A stretch of DNA of 64,000 nucleotides from Paraburkholderia flava (GCF_004359985.1 NZ_SMRO01000001.1:2146193-2210192), one strand, 5' to 3'; shown: positions 35,701 to 43,754, counted from the first letter of the stretch. Numbers and translations: made by a program. The notes: generated by a model not told the origin, from the letters alone.

Positions 35701-36184
35701 GACCGCAGTCGGCGCGAACTCGCTGGCGTCAGGCGACAACTCGGTCGCGCTCGGCGCAAACGCACAGGCGACCGCCGCGAATTCGGTCGCGCTGGGCGCG
35801 GGCTCGGTGGCCGATCAGGCGAACACGGTCTCGGTCGGCTCGCCGGGCAACGAGCGCCGCATCACGAACGTCGCGCCCGGCGTCGCGCCGACCGATGCGG
35901 TCAACCTGTCGCAGTTGCAGGGCGTGCAGGGCAATATCAACGACGTGGCCCGTCATGCGTACTCCGGGATCGCGATGGCCATGGCGATGTCCGGCACCTA
36001 TCTGCCGACGCTCAACGCCGGCGAGCAGACGCTCGGTGTCGGAATGGGCGGCTACGAAGGCTACGGTGCGATCGCGTTCACGTTCAAGGGATTGTCGGGC
36101 AACGGTCGATGGGGATACGGCGCAGGCGTCTCGACGACCGGGCACGACGTCGGATTCAACGCAGGCGTTGGCTGGAAGTGGTGA
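32702..36184 (+). CDS. Trimeric autotransporter adhesin (YadA-like, type Vc)
   Basis: 1160 aa. It starts with the extended signal peptide of type V secretion (MNRIYRVIWNRGVGRYCVVSEAAKSRGK) and cleaves near AWA73. A small N-terminal head contains two Cys. A stalk motif ATDAVNVGQL leads into about 520 residues of SLST repeats (190-710). Then come PTDAVNVGQL, more SLST repeats, a Gly-rich linker, a YadA-head-type left-handed roll (STAIGFRSTA, SVALGANAQATAANSVALGAG; about 960-1050), APTDAVNLSQLQ and the four-stranded membrane anchor ending GVGWKW. It probably mediates adhesion to host or surfaces. The head near the anchor and four passenger cysteines are unusual. It is similar in style to B. pseudomallei SLST adhesins. 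Confidence 0.95.
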   Translation: MNRIYRVIWNRGVGRYCVVSEAAKSRGKEKSRATASAATPLFSASVKAGLVRGIAQGVMAVFAMGVLTDAAWAGAIGNCTGTAGQAGSSSEGTSYNWGIATDWSSDEGNCSTRSGVIISENGTADGGLAGSSAYLFVGGNANAATGTITLYGPSGISLSGLVSVNSNRITNLAAGTAATDAVNVGQLTSVSSSVSTSLSSLSTSTSTGVSSLSTGLSTSNSNVTSLSTGLSTTSSNVGSLSTSASTGIASLSTSASTGIGSLSTGLSTTTSGITSLSSGLSTTVSNIGSLSTGLSTTTSNVTSLSTGLSTTNSNVGSLSTSASTGIASLSTSTSTGITSLSTGLSTATSNVTSLSTGLSTTGSSIASLSTSTSTGVTSLSTGLSTTTSNVTSLSTGLSTTASNLGSLSMSTSTSIGSLSTGLSTSNSNVTSLSTGLSTTSSNVGSLSTSASTGIASLSTSTSTSVGSLSTGLSTTTSNFTSLSTGLSTTTSSVGSLSTSASTGIASLSTSTSTSIGSLSTGLSTTTSNITSLSTGLSTTSSTVGSLSTSTSTGIGSLSTGLSTTGSSVTSLSTSTSTGLTSLSTGLSTTTSNVTSLSTGLSTTASNLGSLSTSTSTGLSTTTSNVTSLSTGLSTTNSNVASLSTGLSTTTSNIGSLSTSTSTALGTLTTDVGSLSTGLSTTGSAVSSLSTTTSSSLGSLSTGISALSTGVANSVQYDDPSHTSITLGGVGANAPVRLTNVAAGSNPTDAVNVGQLSSLSSSVTFAINSLSTGLSTTNSNVGSLSTSTSTGITSLSTSSSTSIGSLSTGLSSSVVSLSTATSSSIGSLSTGMTSLSTGMTSLSTSLSTIGSSVASGAGGGGGGAVAASLSTSLAPLNDASTAAAAHGAALGATLTGGVATNGNATTQGRGTGNTATQTIQAAGCGVANGVDSTATGLCASAGTIAGVNGATTTKTATGATAYGSQSLAQDSNSTAIGFRSTAQFDGSVAIGYQAQAIADPATAVGANSLASGDNSVALGANAQATAANSVALGAGSVADQANTVSVGSPGNERRITNVAPGVAPTDAVNLSQLQGVQGNINDVARHAYSGIAMAMAMSGTYLPTLNAGEQTLGVGMGGYEGYGAIAFTFKGLSGNGRWGYGAGVSTTGHDVGFNAGVGWKW
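33268..34840 (+). repeat. Degenerate SLST coding repeats of the adhesin stalk
   Basis: Two modules alternate: a 14-residue unit (SLSTGLSTTTSNVT; two heptads, hydrophobic residues spaced 4-7-3) and an 11-residue unit (SLSTSASTGIA; a hendecad). Both suit trimeric coiled coils. Synonymous codons vary strongly between copies, except for a near-identical pair of 150-base blocks around 34031 and 34181 (11+11+14+14 residues), which looks like a recent duplication. A shorter second patch lies at 35000-35250. Confidence 0.9.
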
Positions 36185-36236
36185 GCGTGATGTGATGCGA
36201 CGTGCGCTCGTGGATTCGATACGGGCGTGCGTCGCA

Positions 36237-37199
36237 CTACCCCCGCTGCAAATTCCCACCCGACGCACGCCACCGCGCCGGCGACACGCCGATCTGCCGC
36301 TTGAACACACGCTGAAACGCAGCCATCGATTGATAGCCCACCGACTCGCCGATCTCGGCGACGGGCGTTTCGGTGTTCAACAGCATGCGACCCGCGAGGG
36401 TCATGCGAACCTCGGTCAGCACATCGGCGGCAGAGCGGCCGATCGCTTCCTGAAACTGCCGGATGAACGTCGCGCGCGACATATGGCAGCGCGCCGATAA
36501 CTGATCCAGCGTCCACGGTTCGCCGGGTGCCTCGAACATCACGTCGATGGCCGGTTGCAGACGAGGCTTCCGCGATAGCGCAAGCAGACCATGCGGCGGC
36601 TGCGTGCCCTCAGTCGCGAAACGCAACGTCAGCGCGAACAGCGCCGCCGACAGATGATTGACGAACATCTCGCTGCCGGGCCCCGGATCGTTCGCTTCTT
36701 CGTACATCAATTGAATCAGGCGATGCAACCGCGTACGCGCCACGGTCCGCGCCGGCGCTTCAGCATCGGCCTCCGGTTTGGGCAACGCACTGTGGACCAC
36801 AAGGCGACCTGGCAGATGGTCGCGCAACAGCCGGTCCGGCACTGCGCCGAGCAGGAACCGCCCGCACAGAAAATCCACTGTCTCGCCGGCTCCTTCGTTT
36901 TCGTACACGATCAGCGATGCCTTCGGCCGTCGCGTTTCCGGCCCCGCCGTTGTGCCGCTGCCGTCGTGGATGTAGTGCGCGTTACCGGCGGGAAACAGAA
37001 TGATGTCGCCGGCCGTCAACCGCTCGGGTGGTCCATTGATGTCTTCGAGAATCGCCTCGCCGGACAGCAGCACGTGATATGGAATCTCTCGCACGCCGGA
37101 AACAGCCTGATCGATTTTCCAGGGCGCGCCGAAAAGACAGCGCAACTCGAGCCGCCCGGTGACGGGTATCAACGACAGCAGTCGACTCAGCAGATCCAT
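36237..37199 (-). CDS. AraC-family regulator, RclR-like (cupin-type sensor domain)
   Basis: 320 aa from ATG 37199 (MDLLSRLLSLIPVTG). The N-terminal cupin-type domain has the layout of E. coli RclR, the hypochlorous-acid sensor: C21 in LELRCLFGAPW is at the same residue number as the redox-active RclR C21, and C112 in VDFLCGRF matches the region of RclR C89. The C-terminal AraC HTH pair is LDQLSARCHMSRATFIRQFQ and VAEIGESVGYQSMAAFQRVFKRQIG. It diverges from an AhpD-like gene and an RclA-like flavoprotein gene, supporting an oxidant-response role. Function by homology. Confidence 0.85.
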   Translation of the reverse strand: MDLLSRLLSLIPVTGRLELRCLFGAPWKIDQAVSGVREIPYHVLLSGEAILEDINGPPERLTAGDIILFPAGNAHYIHDGSGTTAGPETRRPKASLIVYENEGAGETVDFLCGRFLLGAVPDRLLRDHLPGRLVVHSALPKPEADAEAPARTVARTRLHRLIQLMYEEANDPGPGSEMFVNHLSAALFALTLRFATEGTQPPHGLLALSRKPRLQPAIDVMFEAPGEPWTLDQLSARCHMSRATFIRQFQEAIGRSAADVLTEVRMTLAGRMLLNTETPVAEIGESVGYQSMAAFQRVFKRQIGVSPARWRASGGNLQRG

Positions 37200-37320
37200 A
37201 TCGATGGGCACGGTGGTTTGATACTTTTGAGCATAATATCGACAATATATGGCATCGTAAAGATCAAACGAGACACCTAAAGTGGAGGTTCCTAACCACC
37301 ACCACTGAAGGAGTTCCACC

Positions 37321-37860
37321 ATGAGCCGCATCACCGTTCCCGCAATCGCCACTGCCACCGGCGCCACCGCCGACGTCTACGCGCAGGTCAAGAAAATCGC
37401 CGGCGGCACCGTACCGAATCTCTTCGCTGCGGTCGGTCACGTGGCCCCGTCGACGTTGTCCACCGTGCTGGCCGCCGAAGGCACACTGGCATCCGGCAGC
37501 CTGAGCAAACAGGATCTCGAAACCATCAAGGTGCTGGTCAGCGAACGGACCGGCTGTGAGTACTGCGTCGCGGCGCACGTGATGCTCGGCAAGATGACCG
37601 GCCTGTCGGCGGACGCGCTCAAACAGATTCGCGCGGGACAGCCCACCGGCGATGCGAAGCGCGATGCGCTCGTGCGCTTCGTGCTGAATCTGCAGACGAC
37701 GAGCGGCACGATCGGCGACAGCGAATTCGCCGCGATTCGCGCGGCCGGCTACACCGATACGCAACTCGCGGAGATTTCGCTGGCCGTCGCGCTGACGATC
37801 TTCACGAATACGTTCAACCGTATCAACGATACGGACATCGATTTCCCTCCGGTCAAGTAA
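37321..37860 (+). CDS. AhpD-like carboxymuconolactone decarboxylase family protein
   Basis: 179-aa helical protein with E75-x3-C79-x2-C82-x3-H86 (ERTGCEYCVAAH), the AhpD thiol-peroxidase signature. It has GGAG a few bases before ATG. It lies between the RclR-like regulator (divergent, 121 bases) and the RclA-like reductase (107 bases downstream), and so is the likely first gene of an HOCl/peroxide-response operon. It is a paralog of 10047-10598, including the start SRI-x-VPA and the ending DIDFP. Confidence 0.92.
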   Translation: MSRITVPAIATATGATADVYAQVKKIAGGTVPNLFAAVGHVAPSTLSTVLAAEGTLASGSLSKQDLETIKVLVSERTGCEYCVAAHVMLGKMTGLSADALKQIRAGQPTGDAKRDALVRFVLNLQTTSGTIGDSEFAAIRAAGYTDTQLAEISLAVALTIFTNTFNRINDTDIDFPPVK

Positions 37861-37939
37861 CCGAAACATCGCGACGCACACAGGCCGTCTCGCGACACGC
37901 GGCGGCCGTACCGAACCTGGTCACCCGACCGTTATCCGA

Positions 37940-37969
37940 TTGGAGCAACCCATGTTGGAGCAACCCATG
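37940..37969 (+). repeat. Tandem duplication of ribosome-binding site plus start codon
   Basis: The 15-base unit TTGGAGCAACCCATG occurs twice in direct succession (37940-37954, 37955-37969). Each copy carries GGAG 6 bases before an ATG, and the two ATGs (37952, 37967) are in frame. Both may be used, giving products differing by five residues. Confidence 0.9.
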
Positions 37970-39361
37970 TCCCACGCTGAACATTTCGATACCGTGATCC
38001 TTGGCAGCGGCCAGGGTGGCAAACTTCTCGCCTGGCATCTTGGGCGATCCGGCCAACGCGTGGCCGTCGTCGAGCGGCAATGGGTGGGCGGTTCGTGCCC
38101 GGCCGTCGCCTGTCTGCCGAGCAAGAACGAAATCTGGAGCGCCCGCGTCGCACACATGACGCGCAACGCCGCGAACTTCGGCGCGGTCACAGGCCCGGTG
38201 ATCGTCGATATGGAAAAGGTACGCGCCCGCAAGCGCGACATGGTCGAGCGCGAAGCGAAGGCACATATCGATGCGTACGCGGCGAGCGGCGCCGAACTGA
38301 TCATGGGCAGCGGCCGGTTCGTCGGACCGAAGACCATCGAAGTCGAACTCAACGACGGCGGCACGCGGACGCTGAGCGGCGATCAGGTGATAGTCAATGT
38401 GGGCACGCATGCGGCGATTCCCGACGTTCCCGGACTGCGCGCGGCCGAACCACTGACCCACATCGGCTCGCTCGAACTAGGCTACGTACCCGCACATTTG
38501 ATCGTGCTCGGCGGCGGTTACATCGGCATCGAAATGGCGCAGACCTATCGCCGCTTCGGCAGTCGCGTGACGATCATCGATCGCGGCGAGCGTTTGATGG
38601 CCCGCGAAGACGACGACGTCGCCGAAGAGATGTTGCGCATTCTGCGTGGCGAAGACATCGACGTGATCCTCGGCGCGCAAACGGTAAGCGTCGAAGGGCG
38701 GTCGGGATCGGGCGTCCGCGTCGCGCTGCGCACGAGCGCGGGCGAGCAGACGATCGAAGGCAGCGATCTTCTCGTCGCAGTGGGACGTGTGCCGAATACG
38801 GCGGGTATCGGGCTCGAAGCAGCCGGCATCGAGTTGAACGAGCGCGGCTTTATCCGCGTGAACGAGCGGCTGCAAACGGTTGTGCCTGGCGTGTGGGCGA
38901 TCGGCGAAGCGGCGGGTAGTCCGCAGTTCACGCACGTGTCGGTCGACGACTTCAGGATCGTGCGCGACAACATGGCCGGCGGAGATCGCAAGACAAGCGA
39001 CCGGTTGATCCCATACACGATGTTCACCGAGCCGCCGCTCGCGCACGTGGGTCTGAGCGAACGCGAAGCGCAGCAGAAGGGCATCGCGGTGCGCATTGCG
39101 AAGCTGCCGATGAACAACGTGCTACGTACGCTCGCAACCGACGAGTCGCAAGGCTTCATGAAAGTACTGGTCAGTGCGGACGACGACCGCATCCTCGGCT
39201 TCACGATGATCGGCGCCGAAGCCGGCGAGGTGATGGCGGCGATGCAGACGGCGATACTGGCCGGGTTGCCGTATCAAAAGCTCCGCGATGCGGTGATCTC
39301 GCATCTGACTTATGCGGAGGGGTTGGGGCCGTTGCTGGGGAAGGTGCCGGCCAGAGGGTAG
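37967..39361 (+). CDS. RclA-like FAD pyridine nucleotide-disulfide oxidoreductase
   Basis: 464 aa. FAD motif G13-x-G15-x2-G18, redox pair C44/C49 (GGSCPAVACLPSK), NAD(P) motif VLGGGYIGIEMAQ, and a dimerisation domain. It aligns with E. coli RclA (C43/C48) through PQFTHVSVDDFRIVRDNM and the C-terminus. The usual HPTxxE dyad reads HLTYAE, keeping His and Glu but losing Pro. RclA is a flavin-dependent Cu(II) reductase protecting against hypochlorous acid. Neighbouring RclR-like and AhpD-like genes support this. ATG 37952 is an alternative start. It could instead be a mercuric-reductase-like enzyme, but no mer genes are present. Confidence 0.85.
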   Translation: MSHAEHFDTVILGSGQGGKLLAWHLGRSGQRVAVVERQWVGGSCPAVACLPSKNEIWSARVAHMTRNAANFGAVTGPVIVDMEKVRARKRDMVEREAKAHIDAYAASGAELIMGSGRFVGPKTIEVELNDGGTRTLSGDQVIVNVGTHAAIPDVPGLRAAEPLTHIGSLELGYVPAHLIVLGGGYIGIEMAQTYRRFGSRVTIIDRGERLMAREDDDVAEEMLRILRGEDIDVILGAQTVSVEGRSGSGVRVALRTSAGEQTIEGSDLLVAVGRVPNTAGIGLEAAGIELNERGFIRVNERLQTVVPGVWAIGEAAGSPQFTHVSVDDFRIVRDNMAGGDRKTSDRLIPYTMFTEPPLAHVGLSEREAQQKGIAVRIAKLPMNNVLRTLATDESQGFMKVLVSADDDRILGFTMIGAEAGEVMAAMQTAILAGLPYQKLRDAVISHLTYAEGLGPLLGKVPARG

Positions 39362-39385
39362 GGGAACGGGCGGAGGATGGGGCCT

Positions 39386-40294
39386 TCAGCTTTCTTCCTC
39401 AGCCATCTCCTCCATCAACCACTTTCTGAACTGCTGCAGCGGCTTTGAACCCTTCTGCTCCGGCCGCACGACAAACCAGTACGACTGCCGCCCATCGACG
39501 TGCACGTCGAGCACCTGCACGAGCTGCCGGCTCGCGAGTTCACGGCTGATCATATGACGATCCGCGATCGTCACGCCGAGCCCTTCGACGGCCGCGCGGA
39601 TCGCGTGATCGAGCAGATCGAATTCGTAGCCGCCCGCCGTATCGACGCCCTCGATGCGTGCGGCGTCGAGCCAGTGTCGCCACGTGAGGTAGCGCTGGTT
39701 GTCGCCGGACAGCACGTGCAGCAGCGTGTGGCGCGTGAGGTCGAGCGTGCCGCCGTTCGCGGCATCGCCTTCGACCAGCACCGGCGAACACACCGCGACG
39801 TGCTGCTCATGCATCAGCAGCGAGCTTTCGAGTCCCTCCCATTCGCCGTCGCCGAAACGGATCGCGCAGTCGAGCGCGGTCGAATCGGCGAGGCTGTCCT
39901 GCAGGCGGGTGGTGAGGCTCAGTTCGAGCGACGGATGGCGTTCGCGCAGTTTGCCGAGTCGCGGCACGAGCCAGCGGCTCGCGAAGGTCGGCGGGACGTT
40001 GACGCGCAGCCGGTTCAGATCGCTCTTCTGCTGGATCGCCCGCACGGTCAGTTCGATGCGATCGAACGATTGCTGCAGTGTATGCAGCAGCGCGCGGCCT
40101 GCGGCGGTCAGTTCGAGCCGGTGATGATGGCGTTCGAGCAGCGCTTCGCCCAGCTGTTCCTCGAGTTGCCGCACCTGGCGGCTCACCGCGCTTTGCGTGA
40201 CGTTCAGCTGTTCGGCGGCGCGCGTAAAGCTACCGCTCGTGCCGGCCGCCTCGAAGGCTTTCAGCGCGTTCAGGGCGGGCATCTTTCGCTTCAC
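39386..40294 (-). CDS. LysR-family regulator (GcvA-like) of quaternary-amine island
   Basis: 302 aa. HTH: MPALNALKAFEAAGTSGSFTRAAEQLNVTQSAVSRQVRQLE; GcvA-like hallmark LLERHHHRLELTAAG and effector domain to the end. It follows the ProV gene on the same strand with 144 bases between, and converges with the RclA-like gene. It is a close paralog of the LysR at 46830-47759 (shared ADRHMI-x-x-ELA and LERHHHRLE/MRHHHRLE), and each sits downstream of a ProX-type gene. It probably regulates betaine/choline uptake or use; ligand unknown. Confidence 0.92.
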   Translation of the reverse strand: MKRKMPALNALKAFEAAGTSGSFTRAAEQLNVTQSAVSRQVRQLEEQLGEALLERHHHRLELTAAGRALLHTLQQSFDRIELTVRAIQQKSDLNRLRVNVPPTFASRWLVPRLGKLRERHPSLELSLTTRLQDSLADSTALDCAIRFGDGEWEGLESSLLMHEQHVAVCSPVLVEGDAANGGTLDLTRHTLLHVLSGDNQRYLTWRHWLDAARIEGVDTAGGYEFDLLDHAIRAAVEGLGVTIADRHMISRELASRQLVQVLDVHVDGRQSYWFVVRPEQKGSKPLQQFRKWLMEEMAEEES

Positions 40295-40356
40295 GGTCGC
40301 CTCCTCGCGGCAGCGCTGCGGTCATGCGGCGCTGGGTGAAAAGGCGAGAGTATAAC

Positions 40357-40410
40357 GGGCAACCCGACGGGCAACCCGACGGTCAACCCGACGGTCAACC
40401 CGCCGGGCAA
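40357..40410. repeat. Short 12-bp tandem repeat
   Basis: Four units of GGGCAACCCGAC / GGTCAACCCGAC / GGTCAACCCGCC plus a half unit, in the gap between the LysR and ProV-like genes. It may vary in copy number and affect the LysR leader. Confidence 0.85.
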
Positions 40411-40438
40411 AGCGCAGGCTGCGCCCGGCGCTCGATGC

Positions 40439-41263
40439 CTAGTGCGGAGTACCCGCCCGCCGTTCGACAAAGCGCCGCACGTAGTCATCGGCCGGACGAT
40501 GCAGGATGTCGTCCGGCGTACCGCATTGCACGAGCGCGCCGTCGCGCAGGATTGCGATCTGGTTGCCGATCCGCAGCGCTTCGTCGAGGTCGTGCGTGAT
40601 GAAGACGATCGTCTTGTTCAGCATCGCCTGCAGGTTCAGCAACTGATCCTGCATCTCGGCGCGGATCAGCGGGTCGAGCGCGGAGAACGCTTCGTCCATC
40701 AGGATCACATCGGTGTCGGCGGCGAGCGCACGCGCGAGTCCCACGCGCTGCCGCATGCCGCCCGACAGTTCATCCGGATAGTGATTCGCGTAGCCGTGCA
40801 GGCCGACTTTCTCGAGCCACAGATTCGCCTGTTCCTGCGCCTTCGCTTTTTTCTCGCCGCGCGTGATGAGCGCGTACGCGGCGTTGTCGAGCACGGTCTG
40901 ATGCGGCAGCAATCCGAAGCTCTGGAACACCATGCTGACGCCGAAGCGGCGCAGCTCGCGCAGTCCACCTGCGTCGAGCTTCAATACGTCGCGGCCACCG
41001 ATCAGAATCTCGCCGACCGTCGGTTCGATCAGCCGGTTGAAGTGGCGCACGAGCGTCGACTTGCCCGAGCCCGACAGACCCATGATCACGAAAATCTGTC
41101 CGGAGCCGATCGACAGGCTGACGTCGTTCAGCCCGACGTTGCAGCGCGTGCGTTCGAGCACATCGGCTTTGCCTGAACCGCTCTTCAGCATCGCGAGCGC
41201 GTCGCGTGCTGCGTGCGGCGGTCCAAACAGTTTGTACACGTTTTTGACTTCGATGCCGCTCAT
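40439..41263 (-). CDS. proV: Quaternary-amine ABC transporter, ATP-binding protein (ProV-like)
   Basis: 274 aa. Walker A GLSGSGKST, Q-loop VFQSFGLLPHQ, signature LSGGMRQRVGLARAL, Walker B DVILMDEAFSALD and switch His in VFITHDLDEAL are complete. MSGIEVKNVYKLFGPPH is the ProV/OpuAA-type start. The C-terminal CBS domains of full-length ProV (about 400 aa) are absent, so osmotic gating via CBS is not expected; this suits catabolic uptake. It forms an operon with proW and proX upstream. Confidence 0.93.
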   Translation of the reverse strand: MSGIEVKNVYKLFGPPHAARDALAMLKSGSGKADVLERTRCNVGLNDVSLSIGSGQIFVIMGLSGSGKSTLVRHFNRLIEPTVGEILIGGRDVLKLDAGGLRELRRFGVSMVFQSFGLLPHQTVLDNAAYALITRGEKKAKAQEQANLWLEKVGLHGYANHYPDELSGGMRQRVGLARALAADTDVILMDEAFSALDPLIRAEMQDQLLNLQAMLNKTIVFITHDLDEALRIGNQIAILRDGALVQCGTPDDILHRPADDYVRRFVERRAGTPH

Positions 41264-41301
41264 GACGGGTTCCTCTTTGCTATGACGTTCGGGCGCGTGA
41301 G

Positions 41302-42288
41302 TTACTTCGCGCCTTGCTTCGCGAGTTCGGGGTTGGCCGTGGCGTTGTCGTTGCTGCTGCCGGCGGCAACGTTCGAAGCCGCAGCAGCACGCGCGCGACG
41401 GAACGGAATCCGCGACGGCTGTGCATAACGGCTTTTAAGACGCCGCGTGCGGCGGTCCTGGCCGTAGCCCTGGCTGATCCGGTCGATCACGATCGCGAGA
41501 ATCACGATCGCGATGCCCGCCTGCGTGCCCTTGCCGACGTCGAGTGTCTGGATGCCCGCGAGCACGTCCTCGCCGAGTCCGCGCGAGCCGATCATCGACG
41601 CGATCACGACCATCGACAGCGCCATCATCGTCGTCTGGTTGATGCCGGCCATGATGCTCGGTCGTGCGAGCGGCAACTGCACGTTGAACAGCAACTGTGT
41701 GCGCGTCGTGCCGAACGCGCGCGCCGCTTCGACGATCTCGCCGTCCACGTGACGGATACCGAGATCGGTCAGACGAATCAGCGGCGGCAACGCATAAATC
41801 ACGGTCGCAAAAATCGCCGGCACCTTGCCGAGACCGAACAGCATCAGCACCGGAATCAGGTACACGAAGCTCGGTAGCGTCTGCATGATGTCGAGGATCG
41901 GCAGCAGCACACGACGCAACCCCGCGCTACCCGCAGCAAGAATGCCGAGCGGCACGCCGAGCGCCACCGACACCACGGTCGCGACGAGCATCAGCGCGAA
42001 CGTCTGCATCAGCTTGTCCCACAGACCGAAGCAGCCGATCAGATACAGCAGCGCGATAAACAGCACCGCGACGCCGATGCGTCGCGACGCATGCCACGCG
42101 AGCAGCCCGACCGCCGCGAGCACGACCCACGGCGGCATCGCGCGCAGCAGACCTTCGAGCGGGACCAGCACGTGACGCAGCATCAGCACGCTGAAGTTGT
42201 GGAACGCGTCGCCGTAGCGCTGCACGAACGCGTTGACCCAGTCGTTGACCCAGTCTGCGATCGACAGGCGAAGAAAAAGCGAATGCAT
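41302..42288 (-). CDS. proW: Quaternary-amine ABC transporter, permease (ProW-like)
   Basis: 328 aa, inner-membrane permease with about seven segments. The binding-protein-dependent EAA loop region is VEAARAFGTTRTQLLFNVQLPLARPSIMAGINQTTMMALSMVVIASMIG. An N-terminal amphipathic region (ADWVNDWVNAFVQRYGDAFHNF) is typical of ProW. The C-terminal 40 residues are a variable, charged tail. It lies 38 bases before proV and 62 bases after proX. Confidence 0.93.
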   Translation of the reverse strand: MHSLFLRLSIADWVNDWVNAFVQRYGDAFHNFSVLMLRHVLVPLEGLLRAMPPWVVLAAVGLLAWHASRRIGVAVLFIALLYLIGCFGLWDKLMQTFALMLVATVVSVALGVPLGILAAGSAGLRRVLLPILDIMQTLPSFVYLIPVLMLFGLGKVPAIFATVIYALPPLIRLTDLGIRHVDGEIVEAARAFGTTRTQLLFNVQLPLARPSIMAGINQTTMMALSMVVIASMIGSRGLGEDVLAGIQTLDVGKGTQAGIAIVILAIVIDRISQGYGQDRRTRRLKSRYAQPSRIPFRRARAAAASNVAAGSSNDNATANPELAKQGAK

Positions 42289-42350
42289 GTTGAACCTCTT
42301 TCTGTTGCGATGATGCGGGTGCTATCGACGGATGCTGCTGTGCCGCTTGA

Positions 42351-43403
42351 TCACGAATGCAATGCAGCCTGCACACGTGCCGCGACGGCAGGATCGACCC
42401 ACTGCTTCCAGACTTCCGGATGCTGCTCGAAGAACGTTTTCGCCACCGTCGACGCATCGAGCTTGCGCTCGTGCATCTGTGCGACCAGCTGTTCGTCGAG
42501 TTCGAGCGGCACGCTGACCTTGCGGAAGAACGCGACCGCATCGGGTTCGGCATCGAAGAACGGCGTCGACACGGCGACCGTCAGATGCGACACCTTGAAC
42601 GCAGACGCACACGGCGTGGCGTTCGGTTCGGCGATGGTCTTCCAGCATGCATCCGAATACGGCGCGCCGTCGAGCCGGATGAAATGGTATTTCGCCATCA
42701 GTCCAGCCGGTTCCCAGTAGTAGAACAGGATCGGCTTGCCGCGCTCGTACGCGGACGCGATCGCCGCATCGAGACCGGCGCCGGTGCCCGGATGGAAGTT
42801 CGTATAGTCGTTGCCGAGCTTGTACGCGTCGAACAACCGCGTGTTGAAACGCTCGCAGTCCCAGCCGCTCGGGCAGTTGTAGAAGCGGCCGCGATCGGGC
42901 TCTTCGTCGTCGGTGAACAGGGACTTGTATTGCGGCAGTTGCGTGATCGAATGCAGTTGCGGCGCGAGCGGCTTGATGCCGCGTTTCGCGTCGCCGTTGA
43001 TCACATAGTCGGGCACGTACCAGCCTTCACGGTCGCCGCCCGGAATCAGTTCGCCGACGAGTTTCACGCTGCCTTGCTGCAACGCACGCGCGACGATCGG
43101 GCTGCGGCCCGTCCAGTGTTCGGCCCAGATCTGCAGATCGCCGCGCGCGAGCGCGGTTTCGGTCGCGGCGGTTGCACCCGTGACGAGTTCCGTTTTGCAG
43201 CCGTAGCCTTTCTCGAGCACCGTGCGGACCATCTCGGTCATCAGCGCGCCGCTTTCCCACGTGATCTGCGCGAACTTCACGGTCTTGCCGGCGCCGCACC
43301 AGGCCGGCGCGGCGTAGCTGCCGGTTGCCGCGGCGGCACAGGCCAGCGCGACGAGTGAGCGTGCGATTGTTGAGCGGATGCCGGCGAACCTCGGACGTCC
43401 CAT
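42351..43403 (-). CDS. proX: Quaternary-amine-binding periplasmic protein (ProX-type, copy 1)
   Basis: 350 aa. Signal peptide ends at TGSYA before APAWCGAGK. The mature OpuAC-type fold has VKFAQITWESGALMTEMVRTVLEKGYGC, LQIWAEHWTG, GWYVPDYVINGD and YYWEPAGLMAKYHF, giving the many Trp/Tyr needed to cage a quaternary ammonium group by cation-pi contacts. Cys pairs (NCPSGWDC) suggest disulfides. It is the first gene of the proX-proW-proV operon and is divergent from the Fae gene. Ligand is probably glycine betaine, choline or a related betaine. Confidence 0.92.
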   Translation of the reverse strand: MGRPRFAGIRSTIARSLVALACAAAATGSYAAPAWCGAGKTVKFAQITWESGALMTEMVRTVLEKGYGCKTELVTGATAATETALARGDLQIWAEHWTGRSPIVARALQQGSVKLVGELIPGGDREGWYVPDYVINGDAKRGIKPLAPQLHSITQLPQYKSLFTDDEEPDRGRFYNCPSGWDCERFNTRLFDAYKLGNDYTNFHPGTGAGLDAAIASAYERGKPILFYYWEPAGLMAKYHFIRLDGAPYSDACWKTIAEPNATPCASAFKVSHLTVAVSTPFFDAEPDAVAFFRKVSVPLELDEQLVAQMHERKLDASTVAKTFFEQHPEVWKQWVDPAVAARVQAALHS

Positions 43404-43754
43404 TGACTGTTCTCCTCCTGTAAGCGGCAGGCGGCGGCCGGTGCTCCGGCTTCGTCGCATAGGGTTGCCGCGTTGTCTCGTGTTGTGCGCTGCGGCGTGT
43501 CTCGTGTCGCCGCGCTGCGTTCTATTTGCTTGCGCGACTAAGTGTACCGATCGTGTCGTCGGTAGCAAAAGGCACAAATAATCATCGACGCATTACCTGA
43601 TCTCATGCCGTCGCATGACTTTCACGCGGGGATGAAAACGCATCATGCCCCCATGAGTTTTCATAGCTTTCGACTGCGCAAACGCCGTGCTTCAATTCGA
43701 CGCGATATCTGCCGCGGCGCATGCCGCCTGAACAACACGGAGACGGAGCAGGAA
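43404..43754. promoter_or_regulatory. Divergent promoter region proX / fae-like
   Basis: 351 bases with no gene. It separates the uptake operon from the Fae-aldo/keto reductase-ALDH operon and should hold both promoters. A modest inverted repeat TACCGA-N8-TCGGTA lies at 43545-43564 and could be a regulator site. Confidence 0.5.
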
